The translations under genes were made by a program, and so were the position numbers. Below the pieces are notes generated by a model that was not told the origin of the DNA, did no database searches, and saw only the letters and a program-made list of their open reading frames with translations. From Streptomyces sp. sk2.1 (GTDB taxonomy: Bacteria > Actinomycetota > Actinomycetes > Streptomycetales > Streptomycetaceae), in contig NZ_RDBO01000055.1 in NCBI RefSeq assembly GCF_008120935.1, positions 95,319-131,907 of the forward strand: a stretch of DNA of 36,589 bases, read 5' to 3'. Positions 15,086 to 24,127 of this stretch are shown piece by piece; position 1 is the first letter of the stretch; each line of letters begins with the position of its first letter.

Positions 15086-16600
15086 ATGAGTCTTTCCCTG
15101 CGCTTCGCCGCCGGATCGCACAAAGGCATGATCCGGGAGGGCAACGAGGACTCCGGCTACGCCGGTCCGCGCCTTCTCGCCATCGCCGACGGCATGGGCG
15201 GCCAGGCTGCCGGTGAGGTCGCCAGCTCCGAGGTGATCTCCACCCTCGTCCAGCTCGACGACGACGTCCCGGGCTCCGACATCCTGACTTCGCTCGGTAC
15301 GGCGGTCCAGCGGGCCAACGACCAGCTGCGCATGATGGTCGAGGAGGACCCCCAGCTGGAGGGCATGGGCACCACGCTCACCGCCCTGCTCTGGACCGGC
15401 CAGCGCCTCGGTCTCGTCCACGTCGGCGACTCCCGCGCGTACCTGCTGCGCGACGGCGTGCTCACCCAGATCACCCAGGACCACACCTGGGTGCAGCGGT
15501 TGGTCGACGAGGGCCGGATCACCGAGGAAGAGGCCACCACCCACCCGCAGCGCGCCCTCCTGATGCGCGCCCTGGGCAGTGGCGATCACGTCGAACCCGA
15601 TCTCTCCATCCGCGAGGTCCGGGTCGGCGACCGCTACCTGATCTGCTCCGACGGGCTCTCCGGCGTCGTCTCCCACCAGACGATGGAGGAGACCCTCGCC
15701 AGCTACCAGGGCCCCCAGGAGACCATCCAGGAACTGATCCAACTCGCCCTGCGCGGCGGCGGACCGGACAACATCACCTGCATCGTCGCGGACGTTCTCG
15801 ACGTCGACAGCAACGACACCCTGGCCGCGCAGCTCAACGACACCCCGGTCATCGTCGGCGCGGTCGCCGAGAACCAGGCCGCGCAGATGACCGCCGCCGA
15901 GAGCACGGCCGCCATGCAGACCCCGGCCGGACGCGCGGCCGGCCTCGGCCGCCCCGTCCCGCCGCCCCCCGGAGGAGGCTTCGGCCCGCCCGGAAGCGGT
16001 GAGGACGTCGGCTACGGCGGGATGCCGGACGGCTCCTTCGACGCGTACGCCGACGACGACTTCGTGAAGCCCGGCGGCGGCCGCAAGTGGCTCAAGAGGT
16101 CCCTCTACACCGTGCTGGCGCTCGCCGTCGTCGGTGGCGGCCTCTACGGCGGCTACCGCTGGACCCAGAACCAGTTCTACGTCGGCGCGAAGAACGACCA
16201 CGTCGCGCTGTTCCGCGGCATCAGCCAGGAACTGGGCTGGGTCTCGCTCTCGAAGGTGGAGAAGGACCACCCCGAGATCGAACTCAAGTACCTCCCGGCC
16301 TACCAGCGCAAGCAGGTCGAGGCGACCATCGCCGAGGGCGACCTCGCCTCCGCCCGCGAGAAGATCGGCGAGCTCTCCGTCCAGGCGTCCGCCTGCAAGA
16401 AGAACGCCGAACGACGCGCCGCCGAGCGGGCCAGATCGGACGAGGGCCAGGCCGCGGGCACGGACTCGGACGCCGCCAAGACATCCGGTGGCGCCAAGAC
16501 GTCCGAAACCGACAAGACCAAGCCGACCAAAACTCCCACTCCTGGTCCCAGCCTCTCGGAGGAAGAGAAAAAGCTGGTCCCGCAGTGCGGTAAGCAGTAA
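15086..16600 (+). CDS. pstP: PstP: PP2C-type Ser/Thr protein phosphatase
   Basis: A 504-residue membrane phosphatase that removes phosphates from PknB and its substrates. The PP2C domain covers residues 1-238, with metal-binding aspartates Asp22 (GNEDSGY), Asp35 (IADGMGGQAAGE), Asp189 (ICSDGLSG) and Asp228 (GGPDNIT). A Pro/Gly-rich linker follows (about 285-330), then one transmembrane helix (about 339-356) and an extracytoplasmic domain with a Lys/Thr/Ser-rich tail. I chose ATG 15086 after GGGAGAGG; an in-frame ATG at 15032 would add 18 residues lacking family character. It is 22 nt before the SEDS gene. Confidence 0.95.
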   Translation: MSLSLRFAAGSHKGMIREGNEDSGYAGPRLLAIADGMGGQAAGEVASSEVISTLVQLDDDVPGSDILTSLGTAVQRANDQLRMMVEEDPQLEGMGTTLTALLWTGQRLGLVHVGDSRAYLLRDGVLTQITQDHTWVQRLVDEGRITEEEATTHPQRALLMRALGSGDHVEPDLSIREVRVGDRYLICSDGLSGVVSHQTMEETLASYQGPQETIQELIQLALRGGGPDNITCIVADVLDVDSNDTLAAQLNDTPVIVGAVAENQAAQMTAAESTAAMQTPAGRAAGLGRPVPPPPGGGFGPPGSGEDVGYGGMPDGSFDAYADDDFVKPGGGRKWLKRSLYTVLALAVVGGGLYGGYRWTQNQFYVGAKNDHVALFRGISQELGWVSLSKVEKDHPEIELKYLPAYQRKQVEATIAEGDLASAREKIGELSVQASACKKNAERRAAERARSDEGQAAGTDSDAAKTSGGAKTSETDKTKPTKTPTPGPSLSEEEKKLVPQCGKQ

Positions 16601-16622
16601 GCCGTAGGGGGCCTTCAGCACC

Positions 16623-18032
16623 ATGAGCGTTGTCACCAACACGACCACGATCGGCGCGATCGACGCGCCGAGCCGCCGCAACACCGAGCTGATGATGATG
16701 GGCTTCGCCGTCGCCATCTCGGTCTTCGCCTACGCCAACGTCGGGCTCGCCATCGACGGCAAGCTTCCGTCCGGCATGTTCGGATACGGCGCCGGAATCA
16801 TCCTGCTCGGCGGCGTCGCCCACCTCGTGGTGCGCAAGTTCGCCCCGTACGCGGACCCGCTGCTGCTGCCTCTGGCAACCCTGCTCAACGGCCTGGGGCT
16901 GGTGCTGATCTGGCGGCTGGACCAGTCACAGCGACTGATCCAGCGCGCGGAGTTCGCGTACGGGAAGTACAGCCCCGACGCCCCCAAGCAGTTGCTCTAC
17001 TCGGCGATCGGTGTCGCCTTCTTCGTCGCCGTGCTGATCATCCTCAAGGACCACCGCATCCTCCAGCGCTACACCTACATCTCGATGGCCGTGGCGCTGG
17101 TCCTGCTGGTCCTGCCGATGTTCTTCCCGGCGGTGAACGGCGCGAAGATCTGGATCAGCCTCGGCCCGTTCACCATCCAGCCGGGAGAGTTCGCCAAGAT
17201 CCTGATCGCGGTGTTCTTCTCCGGCTATCTCATGGTGAAACGTGACGCCCTGGCGCTGGCCAGTCGCCGTTTCATGGGTATGTACCTGCCGCGTGGCCGC
17301 GACCTCGGTCCGATCATCACCATCTGGGCCCTGTCGATCCTGATCCTGGTCTTCGAGACCGACCTCGGCACCTCGCTGCTCTTCTTCGGCCTCTTCGTCG
17401 TGATGTTGTACGTCGCCACCGAGCGGACCAGCTGGATCGTCTTCGGTCTGCTGATGTCTGCGGCGGGCGCAGTCGGTGTGGCGTCCTTCGAGTCCCACGT
17501 GCAGCAGCGTGTGAACGCCTGGCTCGACCCGTTCGCCAAGGCCACGATGGCGCAGAGCGACCAGATCGCCCAGTCGCTGATGTCCTTCGGTGCCGGCGGC
17601 ACCCTCGGCTCCGGGCTGGGCCAGGGCCACTCGGACCTGATCATGTTCGCCGCCAACGCCGACTTCATCCTCTCCACCGTCGCCGAGGAGCTGGGCCTGG
17701 CCGGGATGATGGCCGTCCTGCTGATCTACGGCCTGATCATCGAGCGGGGCATCCGCACGGCGCTCGCCGCCCGTGACCCCTTCGGCAAGCTGCTCGCCGT
17801 CGGGCTGTCCGGGGCCTTCGCGATCCAGATCTTCGTGGTCGCCGGCGGTGTCATGGGCCTCATTCCGCTCAGTGGCATGACGATGCCGTTCCTCGCGTAC
17901 GGCGGTTCGTCCGTGCTGGCCAACTGGGCGCTGATCGCCATCCTGATCAGGATCAGCGACACCGCACGCCGCCCCGCCCCGGCACCCGCGCCGTCCCCCG
18001 ATGCCGAGATGACCCAGGTGGTCCGACCGTGA
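16623..18032 (+). CDS. rodA: FtsW/RodA/SpoVE (SEDS) peptidoglycan glycosyltransferase
   Basis: A 469-residue protein with about 10-12 transmembrane helices that polymerises lipid II into glycan strands together with the class B PBP encoded next. Family signatures are KIWISLGPFTIQPGEFAKI in the middle, FETDLGTSLLFF with its key Asp, and PLSGMTMPFLAYGGSSVLAN near the end. By position (as in M. tuberculosis rodA-pbpA) it is the RodA-like member rather than the FtsW of the dcw cluster; naming is by synteny. The C-terminal 20 residues are Ala/Pro-rich and cytoplasmic. Its stop overlaps the pbpA GTG start (GTGA), indicating tight coupling. Confidence 0.94.
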   Translation: MSVVTNTTTIGAIDAPSRRNTELMMMGFAVAISVFAYANVGLAIDGKLPSGMFGYGAGIILLGGVAHLVVRKFAPYADPLLLPLATLLNGLGLVLIWRLDQSQRLIQRAEFAYGKYSPDAPKQLLYSAIGVAFFVAVLIILKDHRILQRYTYISMAVALVLLVLPMFFPAVNGAKIWISLGPFTIQPGEFAKILIAVFFSGYLMVKRDALALASRRFMGMYLPRGRDLGPIITIWALSILILVFETDLGTSLLFFGLFVVMLYVATERTSWIVFGLLMSAAGAVGVASFESHVQQRVNAWLDPFAKATMAQSDQIAQSLMSFGAGGTLGSGLGQGHSDLIMFAANADFILSTVAEELGLAGMMAVLLIYGLIIERGIRTALAARDPFGKLLAVGLSGAFAIQIFVVAGGVMGLIPLSGMTMPFLAYGGSSVLANWALIAILIRISDTARRPAPAPAPSPDAEMTQVVRP

Positions 18033-19486
18033 ACAAGCCCCTGCGCCGAATCGCGATCTTCTGCGGCGTCCTCATCCTCGCCCTGCTCGTGCGCACCAAC
18101 TACCTCCAGTACGTCCGAGCCGACGAGCTGAACAAGCGTGACGAGAACCGCCGCGTCCGGATCGAGCGCTACGCGCACGAGCGCGGCAACATCATCGTCG
18201 ACGGCAACCCCGTCACCGGGTCCGTCGAGACCAAGAGCAGCGACTTCAAGTACAAGCGGGTCTGGAAGGACGGCCCCATGTGGGCCCCCGTCACCGGCTA
18301 CTCCTCGCAGGCCTTCGACGCCTCACAGCTGGAGAAGCTGGAGGACGGCATCCTCACCGGCAACGACGACCAGCTCTTCTTCGACCGCACCCTGTCGATG
18401 TTCACCGGCGACAAGAAGCAGGGCGGCAACATCGTCACCACGCTGAACGGCGCCGCGCAGAAGGCCGCGTTCAAGGGGCTCAACGGCAAGAAGGGCGCCG
18501 CCGTCGCCCTCGACCCGCAGACCGGCGCCATCCTGACCCTGGTGAGCACCCCGTCGTACGACCCCTCGGTCTTCGCGGGCAACTCCGACAAGGACAGCAA
18601 GGCCTGGGAGAAGCTCCTGAAGGACAAGGACAAGCCGATGTTCAACCGGGCATTGCGCGAGACCTACCCGCCCGGCTCGACCTTCAAGGTCGTCACCGCC
18701 GCCGCGGCGCTGGAGAACGGGCTGTACACCGACATCGACGCGAAGACGAAGTCGCCGCTCCCCTGGCGGCTTCCCCTCTCGACCCAGGACCTCGACAACG
18801 AGGGCACCATCCCCTGCGAGAACGCCTCGCTCCGGGAAGCGCTGCGGTGGTCCTGCAACACCGTCTTCGGCAAGATCAGCGACGACCTGGGCAACCAGAA
18901 GATGATCGACCAGGCCGACAAGTTCGGCTTCAACGAGGAGATCTTCACCCCGGTCCGCGCCGACGCCAGCGTCTACCCCAAGGACAACCGTCCGCAGAAC
19001 GCCATGGCCGGCATCGGCCAGGCGTCCAACCGCGCCACCCCGCTCCAGATGGCCATGGTCGCCGCCGCGATCGCCAACGACGGCAAGCTGATGCAGCCGT
19101 ACATGGTCGCCGAGCGCCAGGCCCCCAACCTGGACGCGATCTACACCCACGAGAAGGAGCAGTTCAGCCAGCCCCTCTCCGGTGAGAACGCGCAGAAGCT
19201 CCAGCAGATGATGGAGACCGTCGTCGAGACCGGCACCGGCCGCAACGCGCAGATCAACGGCGTCACCGTCGGCGGCAAGACCGGTACCGCCCAGCACGGC
19301 CTCAACAACAGCGAGAAGCCGTACGCATGGTTCATCTCGTACGCCAAGACCGACAGCGGCTCCCCGGTCGCCGTCGCCGTCGTCGTCGAGGACGGCCAGG
19401 CCAACCGTGACGACATCTCCGGTGGCGGTCTGGCCGCGCCGATCGCCAAGGCCGTGATGGAGGCGGTCATCGACAGCAAGAAGTGA
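18029..19486 (+). CDS. pbpA: PbpA: class B penicillin-binding protein (transpeptidase)
   Basis: A 485-residue D,D-transpeptidase that cross-links peptidoglycan. It has an N-terminal membrane anchor (about 7-22), a short dimerisation region (about 50-140) and the transpeptidase domain (about 150-480). Active-site motifs are complete: Ser217-Thr-Phe-Lys (YPPGSTFK), Ser275-Cys-Asn and Lys417-Thr-Gly (GGKTGTAQHG). It is smaller than PBP2/PBP3 of enterics, as usual for the actinobacterial PbpA group. The GTG start overlaps the rodA stop. A 167-bp gap separates it from pknB. Confidence 0.96.
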   Translation: MNKPLRRIAIFCGVLILALLVRTNYLQYVRADELNKRDENRRVRIERYAHERGNIIVDGNPVTGSVETKSSDFKYKRVWKDGPMWAPVTGYSSQAFDASQLEKLEDGILTGNDDQLFFDRTLSMFTGDKKQGGNIVTTLNGAAQKAAFKGLNGKKGAAVALDPQTGAILTLVSTPSYDPSVFAGNSDKDSKAWEKLLKDKDKPMFNRALRETYPPGSTFKVVTAAAALENGLYTDIDAKTKSPLPWRLPLSTQDLDNEGTIPCENASLREALRWSCNTVFGKISDDLGNQKMIDQADKFGFNEEIFTPVRADASVYPKDNRPQNAMAGIGQASNRATPLQMAMVAAAIANDGKLMQPYMVAERQAPNLDAIYTHEKEQFSQPLSGENAQKLQQMMETVVETGTGRNAQINGVTVGGKTGTAQHGLNNSEKPYAWFISYAKTDSGSPVAVAVVVEDGQANRDDISGGGLAAPIAKAVMEAVIDSKK

Positions 19487-19653
19487 TGCCCATCACATCG
19501 GGTGGCATACCTGCACATTGGGATACCGGTCGGATATCGAGTCCGGACTTCCGCCCGATCAGGTAGTGCGTGGCCGGTAGCGTATGTGCGAGCAGCACAC
19601 CGCCGGGCCGCGCACCGGTGCGGTCGGGACTGACGGAGAGGGCTGGAACAGTT

Positions 19654-21633
19654 ATGGAAGAGCCGCGTCGCCTCGGCGGCCGGTACGAGCTGGGCTCGGT
19701 GCTCGGCCGTGGTGGCATGGCCGAGGTCTACCTCGCACACGACACCCGGCTCGGCCGCACCGTAGCCGTGAAGACGCTGCGGGCCGACCTGGCCCGCGAC
19801 CCGTCCTTCCAGGCCCGGTTCCGCCGTGAGGCCCAGTCCGCCGCCTCGCTCAACCACCCGGCGATCGTCGCCGTCTACGACACCGGCGAGGACTACGTCG
19901 ACGGGGTCTCCATCCCGTACATCGTCATGGAGTACGTCGACGGGTCGACGCTCAGGGAACTCCTGCACTCCGGCCGCAAGTTGCTGCCCGAGCGCACCCT
20001 GGAGATGACCGTCGGCATCCTCCAGGCGCTGGAGTACTCGCACCGCGCGGGCATCGTCCACCGGGACATCAAGCCGGCGAACGTCATGCTGACGCGCACC
20101 GGTCAGGTCAAGGTCATGGACTTCGGCATCGCCCGCGCCATGGGCGACTCCGGCATGACGATGACCCAGACCGCCGCCGTCATCGGCACTGCCCAGTACC
20201 TCTCCCCGGAGCAGGCCAAGGGCGAGCAGGTCGACGCGCGCTCCGACCTGTACTCGACCGGCTGCCTGCTCTACGAACTGCTGACGGTCCGGCCGCCCTT
20301 CATCGGGGACTCACCCGTCGCGGTCGCCTACCAGCACGTGCGGGAAGAGCCGCAGAAGCCCAGCAACTTCGACCCCGAGATCACGCCCGAGATGGACGCG
20401 ATCGTGTTGAAGGCCCTGGTCAAGGACCCCGACTACCGCTACCAGTCGGCCGACGAGATGCGCGCCGACATCGAGGCCTGCCTCGACGGCCAGCCGGTCG
20501 CCGCCACCGCGGCGATGGGCGCGGCCGGTTACGGCGGCTACGACGGTTACGGCAACGACCAGCCCACCACCGCGCTGCACGCCACCGACCCGAACGGCGC
20601 GGCCACGTCCATGCTGCCGCCGGTCAACCCGGACGACGGCGGCTACGGCTACGACGACCGGCCCGACCGGCGCCGGCAGAAGAAGAACAACACCTCGACG
20701 ATCCTGCTGGTCGTCGCGGGCATCCTGGTGCTGATCGGGGCGATCCTGATCGGCCGGGCGGTGTTCAGCGACACCAAGAGCAGCGGCGAGATCGACGCGC
20801 CGAACATGGTCGGCACGACCGTGGACCGGGCGCAGAAACTCGCCGACAGCGCCAACATCATCCTGAAGATCGGCTCGCGCGAGCCCTGCGAGGAGCAGGA
20901 CAAGGGCAAGATCTGCAGCCAGACCCCGGAGCCCGGCAGCACGATGGAGGAGAAGGAGACCATCACGGTCGTCGTCTCCACCGGAGCACCGAAGGTCGAG
21001 GTCCCGGACGTCGTCGAGAAGACGGAGGCGACCGCCCGCAAGGACCTGGAGGCCAAGGGCTTCACGGTGACCGTCAAGGCGGTCGAGTCCGAGAAGACCG
21101 CGGGTACGGTCATCGAGCAGAGCCCCGAGGGGAACTCGAAGGCCGAGCGGAACTCCGAGGTCACGATCACGGTGGCCAAGGAGGCCACCCTGGACCTCCC
21201 GGACGTCCGCACCCGTACGTACGAGGCGGCCGAGGCCCAGCTCAGGGGCATCGGGTTCACCAACATCTCGCGCACCGACGTCGACTCCGACCAGCCGGCG
21301 AACACGGTGATCGAGCAGACCCCGGGGGCCGGCAAGCAGGCCAAGGACGTGCAGATCGTCCTGAAGGTCTCCAAGGGGCCGCAGCAGCCGGAGAAGGCCA
21401 CGGTGCCCGACCTGCAGGGCAAGACCCTCGCGGAGGCGAAGGCCCTGCTGGCCCAGGCGGGTCTGCAGCTCGGTCAGGTCCAGGGTCCCGGTGACGACAA
21501 CGCGAAGGTCTTCGGCTTCCAGCCCGGTGTGAACCAGCAGGTCGACAAGAACAGCGCGGTCAACGTCCAGACCATGCCGGGCGGTGGGGACGGCAACATC
21601 TTCGGCGGACCGTCCGGCTCGCGGAAGCACTGA
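19654..21633 (+). CDS. pknB: PknB: PASTA-domain Ser/Thr protein kinase
   Basis: A 659-residue receptor kinase. The kinase domain (about 10-275) has the Gly loop at 17-22 (LGRGGMAEVY), Lys40 (VAVK), the catalytic loop HRDIKPAN with Asp138 and DFG at 156-158. The activation loop carries TMTQT, likely autophosphorylated. A Gly/Tyr/Asp-rich juxtamembrane segment (about 285-345) leads to a transmembrane helix (about 349-369) and four PASTA domains (beginning IDAPNMVGTT, VEVPDVVEKT, LDLPDVRTRT, ATVPDLQGKT) that sense muropeptide or lipid II. A PknA gene, which lies between pbpA and pknB in mycobacteria, is absent. I chose ATG 19654; upstream in-frame codons lack family character. Confidence 0.96.
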   Translation: MEEPRRLGGRYELGSVLGRGGMAEVYLAHDTRLGRTVAVKTLRADLARDPSFQARFRREAQSAASLNHPAIVAVYDTGEDYVDGVSIPYIVMEYVDGSTLRELLHSGRKLLPERTLEMTVGILQALEYSHRAGIVHRDIKPANVMLTRTGQVKVMDFGIARAMGDSGMTMTQTAAVIGTAQYLSPEQAKGEQVDARSDLYSTGCLLYELLTVRPPFIGDSPVAVAYQHVREEPQKPSNFDPEITPEMDAIVLKALVKDPDYRYQSADEMRADIEACLDGQPVAATAAMGAAGYGGYDGYGNDQPTTALHATDPNGAATSMLPPVNPDDGGYGYDDRPDRRRQKKNNTSTILLVVAGILVLIGAILIGRAVFSDTKSSGEIDAPNMVGTTVDRAQKLADSANIILKIGSREPCEEQDKGKICSQTPEPGSTMEEKETITVVVSTGAPKVEVPDVVEKTEATARKDLEAKGFTVTVKAVESEKTAGTVIEQSPEGNSKAERNSEVTITVAKEATLDLPDVRTRTYEAAEAQLRGIGFTNISRTDVDSDQPANTVIEQTPGAGKQAKDVQIVLKVSKGPQQPEKATVPDLQGKTLAEAKALLAQAGLQLGQVQGPGDDNAKVFGFQPGVNQQVDKNSAVNVQTMPGGGDGNIFGGPSGSRKH

Positions 21634-21657
21634 TACCGCCCCGCACCGACCGCCATC

Positions 21658-21691
21658 GGGCCCCGGCACCTCACGGTGACCGGGGCCCTTT
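21658..21691 (+). terminator. Terminator of the fhaA-pknB operon
   Basis: GGGCCCCGG and CCGGGGCCC form perfect 9-bp arms, with extra pairing inside the 13-nt loop (ACC/GGT), followed by TTT. It begins 25 nt after the pknB stop. Confidence 0.8.
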
Positions 21692-21816
21692 GCCGTCCCC
21701 CGGCCCTTCCGCTCCTGTCGTGCTCCCGCCCTGGCGCCCCTGTCCGTCTCCGGTCCCTCCCGGCCGATGGGCCCACCCGGCCGGTGGGCGGCCGTGGCTC
21801 CGGCAGCACGCACGAA

Positions 21817-21853
21817 GGCCCGAAGCCGCACACGGTGGTCGCGGCTTCGGGCC
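21817..21853 (-). terminator. Terminator of the sortase gene cluster
   Basis: GGCCCGAAGCCGC and GCGGCTTCGGGCC form perfect 13-bp arms around an 11-nt loop, 25 nt after the stop of the minus-strand sortase gene; the tail read on the minus strand is TTCGTGC. With the hairpin at 21658 it insulates the two convergent operons. Confidence 0.8.
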
Positions 21854-21877
21854 CTTCTCGGTGGAGCGGCGGATCGG

Positions 21878-22606
21878 CTAGCGCAGTTCCGCCGGCTTCG
21901 TGCGGTCGTTGTCCACCTTCTCGGTACGGACCAGTTCGCCCCACACGATGTAGCGGTACTTCGACGTGTAGACCGGCGTGCAGGTCGTCAGCGTGATGTA
22001 GCGGCCGGACTTCTTCGCGCCCGAGCCCTTCGGCACCGGCTGCAGGACGTCGACGTTGTACTTCGACGTCTCGGGAAGCTCCTTGAAGACCTTGTAGACG
22101 TACCAGGTGTCCCTGGTCTCGAAGACGATCGCGTCCCCGGTCCGCAGCTTGTCGATGTTGTGGAACTTGGCGCCGTGCCCGTCACGGTGTGCCGCCAGGG
22201 TGAAGTTGCCCTTCTCGTCCCACGGGAGGGCCGACTTCACCGGCTCCGTGTAGTAGCCCGCGATGCCGTTGTTGAGGTTCTCGGTGTCGGTGCCCTTCTT
22301 GACCAGGACCTCGCCGTTCTTCATCGACGGGACGTGCAGGAACCCGATGCCGTCCTTGGTGTCCAGCGCACCCGGTCCGCCCGCCCAGCGGTCGCGGACG
22401 GTTTCGCCCTGCTTGGTGGCCTCGCGATCGGCGAGCACATTGGTCCACCAGAGGGAGTAGGCGACGAAGAGCCCCAGCACCAGGCCCGCGGTGATCAGCA
22501 GTTCACCGAAGACGCTGACCGCGGTCGCGACGGGATGGCGGCCCCTGCGCCGGGGAAGGGGCGTGGACTCGTCGACCCGCTCTTCGTCCTCGGTCCTAGC
22601 TGTCAC
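21878..22606 (-). CDS. srtE2: Class E sortase (SrtE2-like)
   Basis: A 242-residue sortase. A basic N-terminus (about 1-25) is followed by a transmembrane helix (about 33-55) and the sortase beta barrel. The catalytic triad is visible: His140 (LAAHRDGHG), Cys209 (TLTTCTP) and Arg218 (KYRYIVWG). Class E sortases of Streptomyces cleave LAxTG-type signals; in S. coelicolor the pair beside pknB attaches chaplins needed for aerial hyphae. By position next to pknB this is the SrtE2 counterpart. It is 27 nt after the second sortase gene, in the same operon. No substrate with an LAxTG ending is encoded in the window. Confidence 0.92.
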   Translation of the reverse strand: MTARTEDEERVDESTPLPRRRGRHPVATAVSVFGELLITAGLVLGLFVAYSLWWTNVLADREATKQGETVRDRWAGGPGALDTKDGIGFLHVPSMKNGEVLVKKGTDTENLNNGIAGYYTEPVKSALPWDEKGNFTLAAHRDGHGAKFHNIDKLRTGDAIVFETRDTWYVYKVFKELPETSKYNVDVLQPVPKGSGAKKSGRYITLTTCTPVYTSKYRYIVWGELVRTEKVDNDRTKPAELR

Positions 22607-22633
22607 CGCACCCGTCCCTGTCGTGATGATGAT

Positions 22634-24127
22634 TCAGCCCACGAGCGCGTCGGGCTTCCCCTTGCTGCGCGGTCGTTCGTCGACCATCTTGCCCCAGACG
22701 ATCAAACGGTACGTACTCGTGAATTCCGGCGTACAGGTCGTCAGAGTGATGTACCGGCCCGGCTTGGTGAATCCGGAACCGGCCGGCACCGGATCGATCA
22801 CCGAGACGTTGGACGGCGACGTCTGCGGCAGGATCTTCGCCATCTCGTACGTGTAGTACGCGTCCTGCGTCTCCACCACGATCGGGTCGCCGGGCTCCAG
22901 CCGGTTGACGTAGCGGAACGGCTCGCCGTGCGTGTTGCGGTGGCCGGCCAGGGCGAAGTTGCCCTTGTCGGCCGACGGCATCGCGGTGCGGAGCGAGCCC
23001 TCGCTGTAGTGGCCGACCATGCCCCGGTCGAGGACCTTCTCCTTGCTGATGCCCTCGGCGATCGGGGCGACCACGTCCAGCTTGGGGATGTGGATGATGG
23101 CGAACCCCTGGCCCGCCTCGAAGACCCCGGGGTTGCGGTCGCCCTTGGCCCAGTCGTCCTGGATCTTGTTCGTCTCCTTGCCCGCGTACTGGTTCGCACG
23201 CACGTTCGTCCACCACAGCTGGTAGGTGACGAACAGCAGCATCAGCACGCCGAGCGTGATGAACAGTTCACCGGTGAACCGGCTGGCGACCACGGCCGGG
23301 CTGTCCTTGGCCGCGCGTGCCGCACGCCGTGCCTCGACCCGTGACATCGGCCTGTCTGGCTGCGCCGCGGCCGGCGAGGACGTCCGTGCCGGTGCGTCGG
23401 CACGGCGGCGGCCGCGTCCCTTGGCCGCACGGCGACGTTCGGCACGGCCTCCGGGGAGCGGTTCCGGAGGCGTGTCCCCGGAGCCCGTCCCCGGCTCCTC
23501 AAGGCCCTGCTCGGGGTCCTCGAAGCCCTCCGTGCCCCCCGTGCCCTTCGGCAGCACCGGGTCCGGGCCGGCGCCCACTCCGTCGATGACCGGCAGGACG
23601 GCCGTTTTGTCGTCGGCCGGAAAAGGGTCCGGCTCGTGGACGGTCCGCAGGACGGCCGTCCCGTCATCGGCCGGGAAGGGGTCCGGGTAGGAGGGGGAGG
23701 GATCGGACCGGGCCGGGGGCACCGGAACGGGCGCGGGCGCCGACGCGGGGCCCTGCCGCCCGTACCAGTCCCGTTCGAACCCCTGGGAGTCGTACCACTC
23801 GTTCGGGACGCTCTCGGGGCCGCCCCGTGCCTCCCGTGCCGCCGGTGGCGGCCCGGACGGCTGCGCCCCGGGGTCCGGCCCCGCCCCGGACCACTGCTGC
23901 GGGGCCGGATTCCGGTGCCGCCCCCGTCCGGCCTCCGGTGCCGCGGCCTCCTCGGGACGGATGTTGTCCGCCCTGAACCACGGCGAGGCATGCTGCCCGG
24001 GCAACGGATCGTTCAGCGGATCCGCCAGCCGGTCGACCGCCGCCTCGAACACGCCCGCGGCCTCGTACGTTCCCTGCTCGTACGGGCCGTCCTGTCCTGC
24101 TTCGTGTTCGGGGCGGAGGGGGGTCAC
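22634..24127 (-). CDS. srtE1: Class E sortase with long cytoplasmic N-terminal region (SrtE1-like)
   Basis: A 497-residue sortase. The first 280 residues or so are a low-complexity acidic/Pro/Gly region, predicted cytoplasmic, containing two copies of DPFPADDxTAVL about 20 residues apart. After a basic stretch come one transmembrane helix (about 283-306) and the sortase domain with His396 (LAGHRNTHG), Cys465 (TLTTCTP) and Arg474 (TYRLIVWG). By synteny this is the SrtE1 counterpart, which with SrtE2 anchors surface proteins such as chaplins. The GTG at 24125-24127 overlaps the pabA/trpG stop (GTGA). The long N-terminus is unusual compared with the other two sortases here and may hold regulatory sites. 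Confidence 0.9.
   Translation of the reverse strand: MTPLRPEHEAGQDGPYEQGTYEAAGVFEAAVDRLADPLNDPLPGQHASPWFRADNIRPEEAAAPEAGRGRHRNPAPQQWSGAGPDPGAQPSGPPPAAREARGGPESVPNEWYDSQGFERDWYGRQGPASAPAPVPVPPARSDPSPSYPDPFPADDGTAVLRTVHEPDPFPADDKTAVLPVIDGVGAGPDPVLPKGTGGTEGFEDPEQGLEEPGTGSGDTPPEPLPGGRAERRRAAKGRGRRRADAPARTSSPAAAQPDRPMSRVEARRAARAAKDSPAVVASRFTGELFITLGVLMLLFVTYQLWWTNVRANQYAGKETNKIQDDWAKGDRNPGVFEAGQGFAIIHIPKLDVVAPIAEGISKEKVLDRGMVGHYSEGSLRTAMPSADKGNFALAGHRNTHGEPFRYVNRLEPGDPIVVETQDAYYTYEMAKILPQTSPSNVSVIDPVPAGSGFTKPGRYITLTTCTPEFTSTYRLIVWGKMVDERPRSKGKPDALVG

Noticed and set aside
14964..15089. Small reading frame beginning MSERSERAAA between fhaB and pstP
   Set aside because: It starts in a GAGCGAGCGGAGCGAGCG repeat of a kind common in Streptomyces gaps, has no ribosome binding site and no family character; likely a repeat-derived frame.
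15157..16717. Long minus-strand open frames opposite pstP, rodA, pbpA and pknB
   Set aside because: GC-rich DNA leaves antisense frames open; the protein sequences are Arg/Gly/Pro-rich and lack any motif, while the plus strand has complete enzyme motifs.
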